64,000 bases of DNA, taken from Macrothele yani. Taxonomy: Eukaryota; Arthropoda; Arachnida; Araneae; Macrothelidae. This document shows positions 44,534 through 57,762 of the stretch, piece by piece. The stretch spans positions 14,361,921 through 14,425,920 of the forward strand of contig CM077005.1 of NCBI GenBank assembly GCA_039090855.1. Direction: 5' to 3'. The notes under the pieces are model-generated. The model was given only the letters and a program-made list of their open reading frames with translations, was not told where the DNA came from and ran no database searches. The stretch's first letter is position 1; each line of letters starts with the position of its first letter. The translations under genes and the position numbers were made by a program.

Positions 44534-44754
44534 GATGGGATCACTGAATAATTATAAGAATCAAAATTGAGAATTGGTTTGCTTCAGATTTGCCAGTTTA
44601 TTTTTTGTCAGGTTTCAGTGCTATCTGTGTTTCAAAACAGCTCTTGTCTGTTTATACTACACTCATCACTAAGCTGTTCTCTGAGATTCAGAGGTTAGCT
44701 TTACAAAGAAATACAAACTACCAGATAATTTTTACTTACTGTTGCCGTATCAAA

Positions 44755-45590
44755 TTTCTCCATTTACAGCGATCTTGATGTACAACTCGGGCTTCCTGAC
44801 ATCCGTCACACGCCATACACTAGATCTTCTGTACTTCATACTCATAATCTTTTTCTCATTCAGACACTCCTGAATCTGATCCTCCCATGTCTTCATTGGC
44901 CTTCCTTTGCCTTTCCTTCCTGCCACTTGGGCTGAAAAAAAGATTTTCTTACTAAGCATCTCATTACTCATTCTTTCAACATGGCCAAACCACTGAAGCA
45001 TATTAATTTCCACCTTGCTAACAACATTTTGCTTCACATTACACAACTGCAACACATCTTCATTCCTCACACAATCAGAATGTGTCTTCCCTCAAACCCC
45101 AGTAAGTAACGCATTTCTCCAGCACACGAACAACTCCTATGTTTCTTCTGTAGTACCCAGGTTTCACTGCCATATGTCAGAGTAGGAACAATTACACTTT
45201 CATACATAGCCATGTGGGACTTTCTTGAGAACCCATCATTCCTGTGAAAACCTCCCAAAACAGCCATGACTTTCAATGAAGAATTCACTCGCCTACTAAT
45301 TTCACCATCCAATTTGTTCTCTTCGTTAAACATGCTTTCTAAATACACAAACTCATTTACCTGGTCAATCACTGTGCCATTTAGACTTATATGACATTCA
45401 ATACTACCAGTTCCTCTCTCAAAAACCATAACTTTTGTTTTTTCCTTATTTATACTCAGTTTGAATTTCATGCAAACTTCGTACATCTGGGACAACATAC
45501 TCTGCAACTCACTTTTGCTCTCTGCCAACAGGACAGTGTCATTAGTTGTTAACAAATTGAAATAAATTAATGGACCTCTTACATGCATAA
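44755..45590 (-). pseudogene. LINE reverse transcriptase, C-terminal fragment
   Basis: On the minus strand, starting near 45588: NLLTTNDTVLLAESKSELQSM (a degraded FADD box; the catalytic aspartates read ND), MVFERGTGSIECHISLNGT, VNEFVYLESMFNE, VPTLTYGSETWVL, then after a frameshift near 45070 MLQWFGHVERM, KGRPMKTWEDQI and RRSSVWRVTDVRKPELY. This is the C-terminal half of a non-LTR retrotransposon ORF2, in a lineage different from the LINE at 14270. It is 5'-truncated and has no clear poly-A or target duplication. Confidence 0.85.
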
Positions 45591-46660
45591 TAGTTGATGG
45601 GTATATATTTATTCAGTGCTATTATGTATTCATTACTTGCTTCAGTGTATCAGTTTTTTAAACAATCCTGACCAAATATTGCTTTTTTCACTTACACTAG
45701 CCCTGTCAATTTCAGAAAAGTTATTTCTCTTATGGATGTTGAAAGGTATAAAATAAGTTTTCTTTTTCCTACTTAGGTTACAAATTTTTCAAACAAACCT
45801 TTGTCTCATACACGAATACTACTTTGTAATATTTTGAAATTTTGTGGACAGTTGGAGTTTCATTGGTAGAATATAAGTTGCAGTTTGAAGAAAAAGGCAC
45901 AACGATAATTAATTTCTTTGGTGCTCAACAGTAAAGTTTTCATGTAAAAATTTTTGAAAAATGCACTCTTCATGTGAACAACCAAAGATTTGTGTGATCT
46001 AATTATTAGTGGAAAATGTGCTGTGTTCCTTAGAGGAAATGAAAGTTTCTGAGGAGAAAACTGATAGCACATTGCTGTATAGTTGTACAATTGGGAGATA
46101 GTTATGTCTGAATTAGAAAGTGGAGGAACTCCTCTTAGTACATAATTGTGGTGATTTTGTAGGTGATACTGATTTGGAGGGGGCATGTGATTAAATTAAT
46201 CTATTTTGAGCAGTAGACATTTTTGTATATTATGATTGTTTCATTAAGGAAGCTAATCTGCCTAGTGTGTGTTTGTTTGCTACATCTTCGTATATCAGTG
46301 TTATTGTTGCTCTGATTTCAAATCTGAAAGTTTCAGAACAGCTTTTAGAGTGGCATGCTTACAGCTTTCAATAAATGAAATGGATATACAAAGTTTCATA
46401 TTATCCTTTCATCAAAAACCAAACAAAAAAACAATTGTCTGCTTGAGGAGTGAGAGTTTTACCTCATGTATGTATAACTGCCAGGATATATAACAGCTAC
46501 TGCTACCTTTTCCACCTCATACAGGCCATGGATAGATAGCCTTATGGTTAGCACAAATGCCTACTGACCTGATGGTCACAGTATCAATCCCAGCCAAGTT
46601 TGAACCACAAAATATCCACAGTGCATTGGATGGGCACATTTAGCTGCCAGACCTACTGGA
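45591..46660. other. Intronic stretch with a weak tRNA-like segment
   Basis: AT-rich, without a supported gene. At 46535-46610 a segment (ttatggttagcac...ggtcacagtatcaatccc) resembles A- and B-box spacing and may be an old tRNA-derived SINE head. Low confidence. Confidence 0.35.
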
Positions 46661-46985
46661 CCTCTCATTATAAATAAGGTCATCTATTTCTTCCACCAAT
46701 TTGAAGGAGGAACAGATGAAGTTTACAGTGTTATGTGATATCCATCACTGTCACCTACGCTCACTAGTCCTCTGGTACTCCACTTCTCCCTCTGTATACA
46801 CTTTCCCATCGTGAGCCTCTAGGTTCCATGCTGGACCCCCCATTAAAAATAAGGACATCTGTTTGTTCCTTCCCCAATTAGTGATGTGATGTCCATCACT
46901 GTCAGCGATGCTCATTAATCATCAGGCACCCTCTCTTCACACTTTACTATCGTGCGCCTCTAGGTTCCATCTTGTATCCTTTCCT
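46660..46985. repeat. ~165-bp imperfect tandem duplication
   Basis: Two units share cattataaataaggtcatct/cattaaaaataaggacatct, gatgt/atccatcactgtca and gtg.gcctctaggttccat. They start near 46670 and 46840. Moderately diverged. Confidence 0.8.
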
Positions 46986-47090
46986 ACTTCGTCGGATCCA
47001 ATAGTCACTTGTGACATAGACAGAGATGGGGCTTCTAAACCTCAACTTTGAGGGTAATCCATGTGAGATAAATGACCAAGCTGTGATACA

Positions 47091-47305
47091 AAATGCTGCT
47101 CTGTTGGCCAAGTGGTCAGAGTTGCAGGCTTCTGGCAGCGTTTGAGTTGGACCCAGGTAAAATGTGGGACAAAGGAGGCATAGATGGTTTGTCCTATGGC
47201 ACTTGTTCTGTTCCCATTGGCCACAAATTAGGGAGATGTGACTCATTATAGTCTTGAATGCTCATGGAGGTGGTTAAACAATGGAATAAAAAATGAAAAA
47301 AAAAT
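47091..47305 (+). mobile_element. Old, diverged SINE of the same family
   Basis: Alignable to the young SINEs by order: ggccaagtggtcagag (A box), gagttggacccagg (decayed B box), ttggccacaaattaggga, gactcattatag and catggaggtggttaaac, then an A-rich tail. Heavily mutated, so much older than copies A, C, D and F. Confidence 0.7.
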
Positions 47306-48536
47306 GAGTTAGGAATACAAGCTGCCTGGTCTTTTGTGTCATGGAAGACATGGCACTAGACACTGGCATTGGTGACTGTAACATTAGTTTGGAGTTATCT
47401 GGTACTGTGGTAGAAGCTTTTGGTGATTTGATGGAAACAGTTTTCTCATTGCCTTCAGTGAAATGTTAGCCTTTCAGATTTCTGGAATGTAGAACAGACT
47501 GACATCAGCCTTTTATTGCACAATGTCGTTCCGTAGGAAGATGCAAATGTTTCAGCCCAAAAATGTGATCCATGAGATATATATGGTGGCATGAGTGCAT
47601 TCATTGTGGCTGTATTTCTTGAAGCTGAGAGCAGTGGAAGTTAAATCTTATGAAAATCTTAGTATAGTGCTGTATAGAAATTGTGTTATTGTGGTTTGAA
47701 CATTTTTGTTGGACAAGTAAAGAATAGCTGGGAATAATTCAGGTGATACACTTGTACTTCCAACTTAGGTTTTTATGCTTGTACAGTAATGTTATTGGAT
47801 TAATGATGAAATACTATAGTCCCCCACACCCCTTTGAAAGCTTCATTTTAATACAGTTGTTAAGGATGTGAAAACTGGAACACTTGGTTTGGAAATAAAT
47901 GCTTTGGTTAATTGTCTGTATGAAGAAACACAAAGTTGTGATCTGGTACGAGTGAGACGTGTTTCATACATTGACCAACTAACTGACTGTGAGACTGTTA
48001 TCAAAGCTCTGACTGCTATGGTGATTTAGTAAGATAAGTGTGGATGTATTTGAAGCACTTTTGTTCAGTCTGGATAATCATGAAAGATGCTTTTTTGTGT
48101 CATGGGGTTACTTCTTTTTTATTTCATTTTTTAAATGTGTGACACGATTGTACGCCCAGAGCTCGCATTCATTGGTGAATGATGGCCACTCATCCTGAAT
48201 TTTAATTCAAAATCAGCCAATAGTGTTTATTCATTAAGCCACTTCTACTGGAATGATGTACTTCAGAATCTTGGTGGTAATTATACATATTTGTTTTTAG
48301 CATGATTTTCTAGTACATATAGATTTTTGTAAAATAAACATCATGTTAATAAAATAGTATTATGACACATGGAGATTGTTGTGTTAAAAAGTAGCTATTA
48401 TTTATTTTTTGTTTTAGAGAAGTCCACATAATGGTTGAGCTTTTATTTATAAAAAGCAAACTTTTTCAGTTTTTCTCATTTGCGTTTGAGTTTTTTCTGC
48501 TTTGTATTTTAAAATTATCTGCATTTTATTTTGCAG
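47306..48536. other. Intronic stretch upstream of the exon at 48537
   Basis: AT-rich, nothing recognised apart from the T-rich acceptor region ending attttgcag. Confidence 0.5.
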
Positions 48537-48782
48537 CTGATGATAAAATGTCTCAAAGTATGATTTCTCCTATGTCTGCCTGTAGAGGTCGTCGAAAGAC
48601 AGACCTCACTCCCACCATACCGTACGAACGAACGGCTCCTCCTAGGACGCCGGTCCCTCCTGCTTCTTCAGGCAAGCGATCTGTGAGCATGACTCGTCTT
48701 GATCAGCTTGCGCGGCCTCGTCGATCCTATGTTGAAGCTCAGCGTGATCATGCAAAAGCCAACAGCACCAGCTCTACTTCAA
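48537..48782 (+). CDS. Exon of the probable MAP7/ensconsin-like gene with TRLDQLARPRR motif
   Basis: 246 bp, from ttttgcag to gtatga. It encodes ADDKMSQSMISPMSACRGRR, KTDLTPTIPYERTAPPRTPV and SGKRSVSMTRLDQLARPRRSY, plus an acidic/Ser-rich end. It is basic and proline/serine-rich, typical of a disordered microtubule-binding linker. The SVSMTRLDQLA.PRR motif is, from memory, conserved in arthropod ensconsin proteins. Entry phase (one carried base) matches the exon at 40825-40894, and exit is phase 1. The codon and GC composition clearly stand out from the AT-rich surroundings. The coiled-coil MAP7 domain expected downstream is not visible before 64000. Confidence 0.78.
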
Positions 48783-51477
48783 GTATGACTATATGCATGC
48801 ATGATGTTATGGAAGCAATTAGACCGCTTTTAGGTCATTGCATGATACTCAGCCTGCTGCTATGATTAGCAATCTTTCACTTTTCGAGAATTTTTAATAA
48901 ATGTCGAGATATAACTTCAACAGAATAATTAATTTTCATCACAGTTAGCTGTTCTTAGTTTTATTTTCCATTCACTTCTCCTGTGTGCTGCTCCATAATG
49001 TTCAGGGACTGTGATGTATGTCTTTTGATATACATGTGTGTATCTGTATGATAAAAAGTATTGGGTTGTTTCTCTCTTCATCTGTGGATCTGTTGCCATA
49101 TTGGTTAAACTCTTTGTTCTATGAGACATAAGCATGACCAAGTTTTCTTAGATATTCTGAGCATTTTTCCCTTTGCAAGGTTTTCCACACTAAGCAGATA
49201 TTTTATTTATCATATCTTTGTGTCTGGAAGGCAGGTTGAATAAATTGCTTACTGCAGGTCTCTCAACTTGGTTTTAATTCATTAGACATTAGTTCTGTGT
49301 ATTGCAGTGACCATTATTGTAATATAATGTATATTTTTGTAGTGAATTTAATTTATTCTAGTCAGAGGCATAATGTACTGGGTTCCAGAAATTTCGATCT
49401 AAAGAAAACTTGTTTAGGTTTAAACTTAATTGTTTGTGAATATTATGGATAAGATAATGAAGTAAAAAGAGCTTTAAATTAGTTATTACTCTTTTTTCCT
49501 GCTAATTGAAACCAGTGTATTTTTTTTATTAAAGGGTAAAAGATATAAAACATGAATTATGAATGATATGGGCACTGCATTGTTTTTTGCTCTATGTATC
49601 ACCCAGCTTTTCTGTCAGCATGGTCATTTTACAAGATGACCTGATTAATTTGCTGTGGAATGAATCCAACATATTTCTCAAGAAGTATTTCTGCTTAGTA
49701 TTGATATTTAGAACTCTGACAAAAACAGTAGTACTAAGATTTCTGGAATTCCAAACTGTTTCAAAATGGCTCTGCATGGCAACACGTGGAAGTAGCATGG
49801 GTTGTCCTTGTAGGCTTCCTGAGAATGTGGAATGATTTTTTTTTCTGCAGCTGAAGAATGTGTACTGTTCAGTTAATTACGTAGTTCTTGTAAAAGAAAG
49901 TATGTCTGAACCAAAGATGAAGTTCTGGATTGTTATTCAGTTTTGCTACAGCATTTAAAAGTATTTCAGTGAACTCTGTTCAAGTAAAGGCAACTTTTGA
50001 ACTGTATTTGACATTTCTTTGTGAAACCTCTTGAAATGTTGTAAGAGGGCAGTGTCATCCCACATGCTGGGGAAGACTGGGAACAGACTCAGCTGCTTCT
50101 ATCATGTCTTGTTTTGCTGTAGATAATGCAGGTAACCCACTTTGGAAGGTTTTGTTGTTAATCAACAGATTTTTAAAAATAAAGGTATACATTTTTAGTA
50201 AAGTTTTTAGTGATGCAGGAGATTGCTAATCATATTACAGTATGGCAAAGTGCATGTAATTTTTATTTTACTTTACATTCTTGTGATTTTTTTTTAATTT
50301 CCTTTTATGTTGCATATTTGTGATTATTTAGTTAGTTTCTGCACCCTGTCACCAAGTTAGGAATGGTAAGACATTTGAAGTAATTTCACTGTTGAACACT
50401 TACCTGTGCTCACAAATTTGGAAAATTGAAAAACAGTTGTTCAGGGTGTTTTGGTATGCAGTGTTTATAATTAGTCATTTAATGTTTCTTTGTGGTATAA
50501 TAAAAGCTATGCATGGCTTGCTTCTTAGTGCTTAGCAGGTTGTTTCTGCTGAAATATATGTGAAACAAATTCGAAATACATTAGGAAGTTGGGGAATATT
50601 TAGATCGTGTATAATTCCTTCTATCTGTTAAGATAACAGATTGTGAAGTCGATAGCAGTATGCCAATTATACTTACCAGTAGTGCTTGTTCATGCTGTGA
50701 AAACATTATGCTATCAGTTCTGAAATATTGAAATGTTTGCATAACACAATGAAGAAATTTGTATTGAAACATATGAGATCTGAAAGTATAACAGGGTTGG
50801 AGTTATATAAGTACATATACAGATAGGCAAATATTTAGATAAATATTTTGTTAACCTTCATTAGATGTTCTCTTCCACCATTGTATGCAAATATTCCAAT
50901 ATCTTTATCATGTATTCTGGGCAACACTGACAGAAATCATTTTGTGAAATATTTTTTAAGATTGTTACTTGCTGTGTGTGTTCTTTTTCATTAAAGAGTT
51001 ACAACCTCTCGGTAGAATCAGGTTTTCACTCAGAATCAATTTTAAGATTGTATCCCTCCTTTTCAGTTGCTGTATAGTTTGAATACCTGAATGGCATTAA
51101 TTTCTTGCCAATTTGATAATTTTCCCACATTTGAAGTAGTGTGCGAAACATATTACATAGGCGGTTCTTTCATCAGTTTCCACACCATGCGTGTTCTCCT
51201 TGAAACTTTATCACCAAAACAAAAAAAGTCCTGTGCACATTCTGTCTCCATTAACCCACTGACCTGTAGCACTTCATAAATATGTATGGCATTTTCATTT
51301 AGTTTAACCAAATATTTAGGTTCATTTTCAGTTTTAACAACTGAGCCTTGCCCAGCAGTCCTTATGATACAGTTTGTTTAGGGTATAATTAAGACAAATA
51401 ATTGTGCACCAAACAACTAAATCTAAGATCTATTTAATGGAGTAAAACTTTTTTATATTTGTTTCGGACTTAGTCAA
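48783..51477. other. Intronic stretch, nothing recognised
   Basis: Long AT-rich non-coding sequence after the last visible exon. No further exon of the gene, RNA gene or transposon could be supported. Confidence 0.5.
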
Positions 51478-51655
51478 CACAAGCAATCCTTAATGAGGTT
51501 TATAAGCAGTTACCTGTTCCTAATTTGGGGCCACTGCTTCCAGGGAATGGAGAATAAACACATCACCCATGCTGCATCTGAGACTAGAACCCAGGCCCAA
51601 CTTAAATGATTACCCGGAGATCAGTGCTCTGATTATTTGGCCACCAGGGTACCAT
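51478..51655 (-). mobile_element. Old SINE, reverse orientation
   Basis: Contains gtttataagcagttacctgt, tcctaatttggggccactg, cttccagggaatggag, catcacccatgctgc, gagactagaacccaggcc (B-box complement) and ggccaccagggtacc (A-box complement). All are in family order but well diverged. Confidence 0.75.
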
Positions 51656-51889
51656 GTGATATCTGTCTAAGCAGCCATCAGCTTCAGTGTGCACCACCTC
51701 ACTAATGTTGTGTGTTACACATAAACAAGAAAAAAACCCAACAAACATCTTGGTAACCTTTATTTTCAAATCACGTGCTTTCCCTCAGGTTGATTTAACT
51801 TTTTTCTGGTATTTTAGAAATGGTGTCCCATAACCAAAGCAGTACCATGTCCACATGCTTCCTCCCTTGTTGCTTTCGTGACCAAGTTT

Positions 51890-52080
51890 TTAGAGATGTG
51901 GTCTTGTGGCTGATTGTCTGAGTTGGTCCCCAAGGTTGAGTCCTGAAAGAAGAATGGATGGCACATTTGTTTTCTTGTATTGGTTGTGCATATTCCATGG
52001 AACCAGTGACTCAAAATTAAGAATGGGCGACTCATTGTAAATGTTCATAATGGGGTGTTGTTAAACCAGAATAAACAGAT
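51890..52080 (+). mobile_element. Old SINE, forward orientation
   Basis: Family order visible: ggcacatttgttttcttg, catggaaccagtgactcaaa, attaagaatgggcgactc and ttgttaaaccagaataaa. The tRNA head is nearly unrecognisable. Confidence 0.65.
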
Positions 52081-52895
52081 TTTCTTTGTTTCTTAAATCT
52101 GGATTTGATGCCTTTATCTTTCTTGACTTGGTATATTAATACACATTTTAACAACTGGTTTTATGGAAATTTATGGGAGACCCTAGAATTATTGCTCTCT
52201 AGTAACAGAAATGTTTTTGCCAGAAGTTCAAAAATTTGCAGCATTAATACATACTAACAGTCATGTTTATTTGTGTTAAAGTAAGGTTTCTGGCCAGTTA
52301 GTGTAAAGACTATGGAAAATTAGTGGTATGATATTACTACCAGTCTTTAAATACCCCATTTTATGGTGAAGGCCTTGATTTTTTGTTGAGAAACAGATTT
52401 CCTGAAGAGCTCAACATGTAAAACTTTGATCTTGTGGCAAAGCTATTGATGTCGTGAGTGTGTACGTTTCCTGCTATGGCTCTAGTTGCTCTACCATTAT
52501 CAGTAATATAGCTCAGCCCATTTTTAGTTTCACATTTTTTTCTGCAAGAAAAACTTTTGAAATTCAAGAAGTAGTAAGTAGGTCACCTTATACCAAAATG
52601 CACGGTCCAAATAAAAACTGACATAAAACCACCTGCAACCTAATATTTGGTTTTCACTGTTATTATCTGTGTAGTGCAGGAAATTGTAGTAAAAGGAATT
52701 TTATTGCTGATAGGTTTTGTATAAACAGAACCATAGTGGAAAAATGTTCAGTTGGAGTGATGTAAAGGAACATCAGCTGACAACATAAAATATCTTATAC
52801 ATTGTTAAGATGCCACTATAACCAGGAGCACTCATTCTCAAGGTCCTTTCACTAAAAACCTGGATTCAAGTCCCTGGTGACTCATTACTGTCGTA
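52081..52895. other. Intronic spacer
   Basis: AT-rich, nothing recognised. Confidence 0.45.
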
Positions 52896-54153
52896 TGAGG
52901 GTTGTACCAAAAGTAATAAACTGATAGAGGTCATTCAAATTGCACATGTTGGTAGAGTAACTCTTTCTCTATACAAAGGTACTACTCAACATAGTCTCCA
53001 TCGCAAGCCATGTATTTGCGCCATTGTAGAACCAACTCCCAAAATCCTCTTTGAAAAAAATTCAGGTGTGGGCTGTTGTACCCACTTCTTCACAGCCACT
53101 TTCACCTCATCTGTGTCATCAAATCGTTGTCCCCTGGAGACTGTCCTTCATTGGACCAAACAGGTGGAAGTCGGAGGGCACCAGATCTGAGCTTTACAGT
53201 TTATGGAGGACCACCAACCAGCCTAATTTTCTGATCGCCTGATTTGTTGCCAAAGTTGTGTGTGATCTCTCATTGTCATGATGAATGTGGATCCTTTTCA
53301 GATTCTTGTTCAATCTCTTCCTCCTTATGGTTTCTCTAAGCTTCTCGAGTGTCTCAATGTACCACTTGCTGGTCACGGTATGGACGCATTCCAGAAAATC
53401 AAGGAGAATGACATCCCTATCATCCCAAAAAACAGTCACTATGACTTTCTGTGCTGATTGCTGACTCTGGAACTTCTTATTCTTAGGCCTTGGTGAAGAG
53501 GTGTGACACCATTCCATGGATTGGTTCTTCATTTCCGGATCATAAAGATATACCCACGTTTCATCCCGTCACCAGATCGAGAAAAAAAGTGTTTTCATTG
53601 GCTTTAAATGCTTCCAGCAAATCAGAAAAGACTTCCACCCTTCCCTCCTTCAAATTGGGTGTCAACTGGCGAGGAACCCTCTTTCACACACTTTCCAATA
53701 CTTTTAAGTCTTCCATCTTCTCTATGGCATTGTGACCACTGTCAAGTTGTGCAACAAGCTCACGGATTGACTCGTGTCTCCGCGCGGATCAGTTCATCTA
53801 CTCGCTGACGATTTGTGTCAGTGGTCACAGATGATGGTATCCCACTGCGTGGTTTGCCTTCAATGTTGGTTTTGCCCTTCTGTAAGCTTCTTCTGTGCAT
53901 ATCACTCTTGTCAATGGTGTCATCTCAGTAAACATTCTGTAGCCTTCTGTGGATGTCAGACAGCCTGCACCCTTCCTTCATCAAGAACTCAATGACAGCA
54001 CATTGCTCCTGCTTGGAATCCATTATTTACCTGCAATGAAGAAGGGTTACTATAGAGGAAGAGTTACTCTACCAACATGTGCAATTTGAACGACCTCTGT
54101 CAGTTAATAAAAACATTATTCCCAGTTTTGCATTACTTTTGGTACAACCCTCG
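52896..54153 (-). mobile_element. Mariner-type transposon, full length
   Basis: 1258 bp. Ends: gagggttgtaccaaaagtaat and its complement attacttttggtacaaccctc, with TA on both sides (52894-52895 and 54154-54155). Inside the ends, a further inverted match (gcacatgttggtagagtaac and complement) extends the terminal repeats to about 80 bp with a gap, as in long-TIR mariners. Confidence 0.95.
53040..54023 (-). pseudogene. Mariner transposase, broken
   Basis: Minus strand, beginning near 54023 (MDSKQEQCAVIEF-like). The best-preserved part is 53532-53194: QSMEWCHTSSPRPKNKKFQS, VIVTVFWDDRDVILLDFLE and IHIHHDNERSHTTLATNQA (second catalytic Asp). These are the conserved mariner blocks, with the first aspartate upstream in a separately framed piece near 53560 (TWVYLYDPEMKNQ-like). 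Several frameshifts. It uses different TIRs and is a different subfamily from the mariner at 41528. Confidence 0.85.
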
Positions 54154-54155
54154 TA

Positions 54156-57100
54156 TTATGCCCCTTAGTTCTTCTTGTCTGCCCACACGTATGCAAAAAA
54201 ATTAGAGACAAGCCATTCTTAGCAAATAATTCCTATATTAATTGCTTTTTTTTGTTGAGGAAAAGGAAGTACTACTTTGTTGAGAACAATATTTATTGAA
54301 ATCTGTTAATTTGCAGCTGCAGAAATCATCCAAATTGATGTGCTAGGAGGTACAGGAACCAGATCTTTTACCAAATTATGCATTAGAAATGTTGATGAAA
54401 TGGCAATGCCCATGGTTTGTCAGTGAGACAGAGACACTTCATCGAAACAAAAAGAAAACCCTGGTTTTTCAGAATTCTAAGTTGCAACATGTAGAGTGGA
54501 TGGATTATATTGTTGTTACCATAGTTTCTAATTGTTCTGTTTAAGGTGAAGGCAAAAATCTCTGAATGAGACCTAAATGATGATGGTGGTGGTGATAAAG
54601 GTAATCGGAGGACACCCCATCATATTGTGAGATGCGATGAGACTCGGGAAAGGGTGTGATGAAGTTGAATTTGTTCACCAAGAAAAACTGCCATCTTTTT
54701 CTGTTTTTTTTTTTTTTTTTTTCGTGGAAAGCAGGTTATTTAGTCATTGAAAGACAACATTGTGATACGCTATGCTAGGAAGAACAGGATGTTACCAAAG
54801 CACTCTTGGAAATGTACAATTCATATTTGCATTAAAAAAATGAAAGCTTTCTATTGCTCTATGTTCCAGTATTCCATTTGAAACTACAGTTGCATTGTAG
54901 CATTTCAAAGTAATATCTTTTGTTAATTCAATGTGCGTATATCTTCATATTCAGTTAGTTATCCAGATGACTGCACATGTTCAATATTTACTACTGCCTC
55001 AAATCTTCTGTGTATGACATAAAATTTATTCTAGTAGTTTTGGATAAATTCAAGCCAGTCTGTTATTCCTGTGTTACATGAAGTGCCCTATGCTTCTTGT
55101 GACAGGAAGGGAGGGGGAGAAATTGTTTTCCATTTTACAATAAAAAACATCTGGGAAATAAACTGCATGTTTGTACCTGCATGTTCTTTGCATTTGCTTT
55201 CAGTAGCTTGCGCTTGCTTCTTCAGCTTCATTTTCGCACTAGACAAATTTATCCTTGAAAAAAAAAAAAAAAAAAAATCCACCCCTTCTCATCCTTTAGA
55301 TCCTTAAAACACTAGTATTCTTTGGAAAGTGAGAAAATCGTTTTTTTTTTTTTAAATCAAATTTTAGTAAAACCTCTTAAGATCCAAACACCTTCAGGTG
55401 GGGCATGATTTGGATCTTTATATTTTCTGATATCTTAGTGACATTTCCTAAACAGTGTGCCAAATTGGTTAACTGTGAAAAATCTTGGTCTAGCAACCAG
55501 TTTAAATCAAAAGGTATACCATTGTATTACTATTACATGGTACTAATATAAAATACAACACAGCATATTAATAGCAAAACTAGGCTATAAATTTTTTTAT
55601 TGTATTATGCAGTAGGCCATGTACAGTTTTCGTTTTAACACAAATTGGCTTTGTTATTACTGTTTTTTGGTATGTTAAAAGAAGTGCAAGAGTTTTTGTT
55701 TCTTGTGCAGCATTTTTTAGCCCTTTATTTTTGGTGTATTGTTTGCTTGTAATATAGAGAGAGCAAAAAAATAAAAAAAATAAAAATTAGACAACTAACA
55801 TACCTTTAAAGTTGCTACAAAATAGTTGTAAGGCACATCATGGTGAACTGATGTATGATTAGAAAATATTCCATAGGGTTTTAGGTAGCTCCATCATAAA
55901 ATCATGTGTTTCAGTTTTTGAGAGGTTGGATGTTCGGATCTTCGAGGTCTTACTGTACATACATGTCCCTTCTCACCTGCAGTGATTGTATTTAAAATTT
56001 ATGAATTTGCATTTATGTTGGCCAGGTTTTCAAGTCCATGTGTGATGGTGACTAATTTGCATCTGTAGTATTTTTTTTTTTTTATTATATTGCTGTTCCA
56101 ATTCTTATTGGTGAGACCTCAACATGAGTGGTAACAGAAGATAATTCAGTGTGATGATAAACGTATGCTCATTTCTTGACAGGCATTGCTATCCTAATAT
56201 TAATAACTAAATTTAGTATATATATATATATATATATATATTACTACTTTAGATGTTCAAATTTGTAAATTTGGTATGGGTACTTGCAAATTTAGTATAG
56301 GAAATCTGGTATGGGTATGTGCTTCATTATATTTTTCTAGTTGGATTCTCCCTACACTTCTTTAGAAGTTGTATAATATTCCCTTTCCCCCAATGTTCAC
56401 ACATTGTAATTGCTAGCATTTCATGATATCATGAGCTTAGATGACTTCAGAGCATGTGTGTGTGTGTAACTGTTGGAATTCAGAATATTCAGGTGAATGT
56501 TATGAATAATTTGAGCTTCTTGACAAAATTATGTTAATTAGGATATAAACTACTTCTCCAAGGGCCTGGATTAAAGTTTCAGTTGAGGTGCTGCTGCTGT
56601 TTGTTTTTTGTTCTGATTCCTTCCCATTCTTAAAGACAGCAGCCATGAATCAGAACAAAGGCAGGAAACCAATTCCTTTAATGGCTATGAAGATTAAAAA
56701 AAATAAAAATGAAAAACATGTTCCAGTACAAGATGTTCATGTTTGTCTTGGTAATTTGGAGCATTAGGATCTCCCAAATTTTGCAGTTTGTCATTTCATC
56801 ACAAACAGTGAAAATGTTGAGGAAGTGGAATTTATATGAAAGTTTATTCTTTTTGGGGAAAATGCAGCTTATGTGAAGTTAATTCTCTTGGGGTGGGAAG
56901 GAATTTATATTTAATTCTCTTAATGATATTGTAGTATTTGCTGTGTAGCTATGGTGAGGGGACAAATGTTCAAGGGCGATGTTAGAAAATATCCATTCTG
57001 GTTGTGAGAAGGGGAATATTATTTCAGATATTTGCACTTTTAAAACTGCAGAACAATTTAACATGGATGTAATATTTTTAGACTCATTTGTGCTCTAAAG

Positions 57101-57174
57101 ATAAACTCTAGCATTTGCGCTTGATTTTCTATTTGGAGCACTGAAGTGAGTCTCAGAATATTTTGATGATGCAA
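54156..57174. other. Intronic stretch with simple repeats
   Basis: No gene recognised. T- or A-runs at 54704-54722, 55258-55277, 55341-55352 and 56070-56083, and a (TA)n run at 56217-56240. Confidence 0.5.
56217..56240. repeat. (TA)n microsatellite
   Basis: About 12 TA units, seen directly. Confidence 0.95.
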
Positions 57175-57328
57175 AGTATCTAAAATACGTCGCATACAAT
57201 TGGGAAACAAATTTTGTTGAAGAAATAATTCTTCATAAATACATGGTAGGCATTGTAATGCTATCAGTGGCATATTTTCACTGTATTCCATGTAACCACT
57301 CCTTCAGAAAACTTTAAAATTTTCTTCA

Positions 57329-57400
57329 TCCTGGAGCGAGAAATCGAACCTACACCTCCCGATTTCTGCTCGAGCATGCTAGTCATTACACTACCCAGGA
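57329..57400 (-). other. tRNA-like sequence 1
   Basis: On the minus strand, a 72-nt segment begins tcctgggtagtgtaatgac and ends ggttcgatttctcgctccag plus ga. The ends pair (TCCTGG/CCAGGA). The A box is tagtgtaatgactagcatg, the T-arm is ggttcgatttc, and the loop stem is ctcga/tcggg. The anticodon loop gcagaaa lacks the usual U33, so it is more likely a tRNA-derived SINE head than a working gene. Confidence 0.5.
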
Positions 57401-57690
57401 CAAGAAAATTCCAAGCAACTGAAAAGCAGATATCTTTGAACCTTTAGATTTGCGTTAGTTGAAACTATTCCTGCCCCATCGTAGCATCTCACGACCTTTT
57501 CTCACATCCAGGGTCAGATGTAGGTCATAAATTCCAGCGATGAAAGTACGTCATATACAACTGAGAAACAAATTTTCCCGAAGAAATGATTCTTCATAAA
57601 TACGTAGTAGGCATTGTAATGCTATTATTGGCATATTTTCACTGAATTCCATGTAACTACTTCCTTCAGAAAACTTGAAAACTTTCATCG

Positions 57691-57762
57691 TCCTGGAGCG
57701 AGAAATCGAACCTACACCTCCCAATTTCTGGTTAGGCATGCTAGTCATTACACTACCCAGAA
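57691..57762 (-). other. tRNA-like sequence 2
   Basis: Duplicate of the core at 57329-57400 with substitutions in the anticodon arm (taaccagaaattggg) and in the acceptor end (ttctggg). Less well paired, so degenerate. Confidence 0.45.

Noticed and set aside
46535..46610. Another tRNA-derived SINE head
   Set aside because: A and B boxes are only loosely matched, with no tail or target duplication.
57329..57400. A functional tRNA gene
   Set aside because: The anticodon loop lacks U33 and the copy number and context fit a repeat; kept as tRNA-like only.
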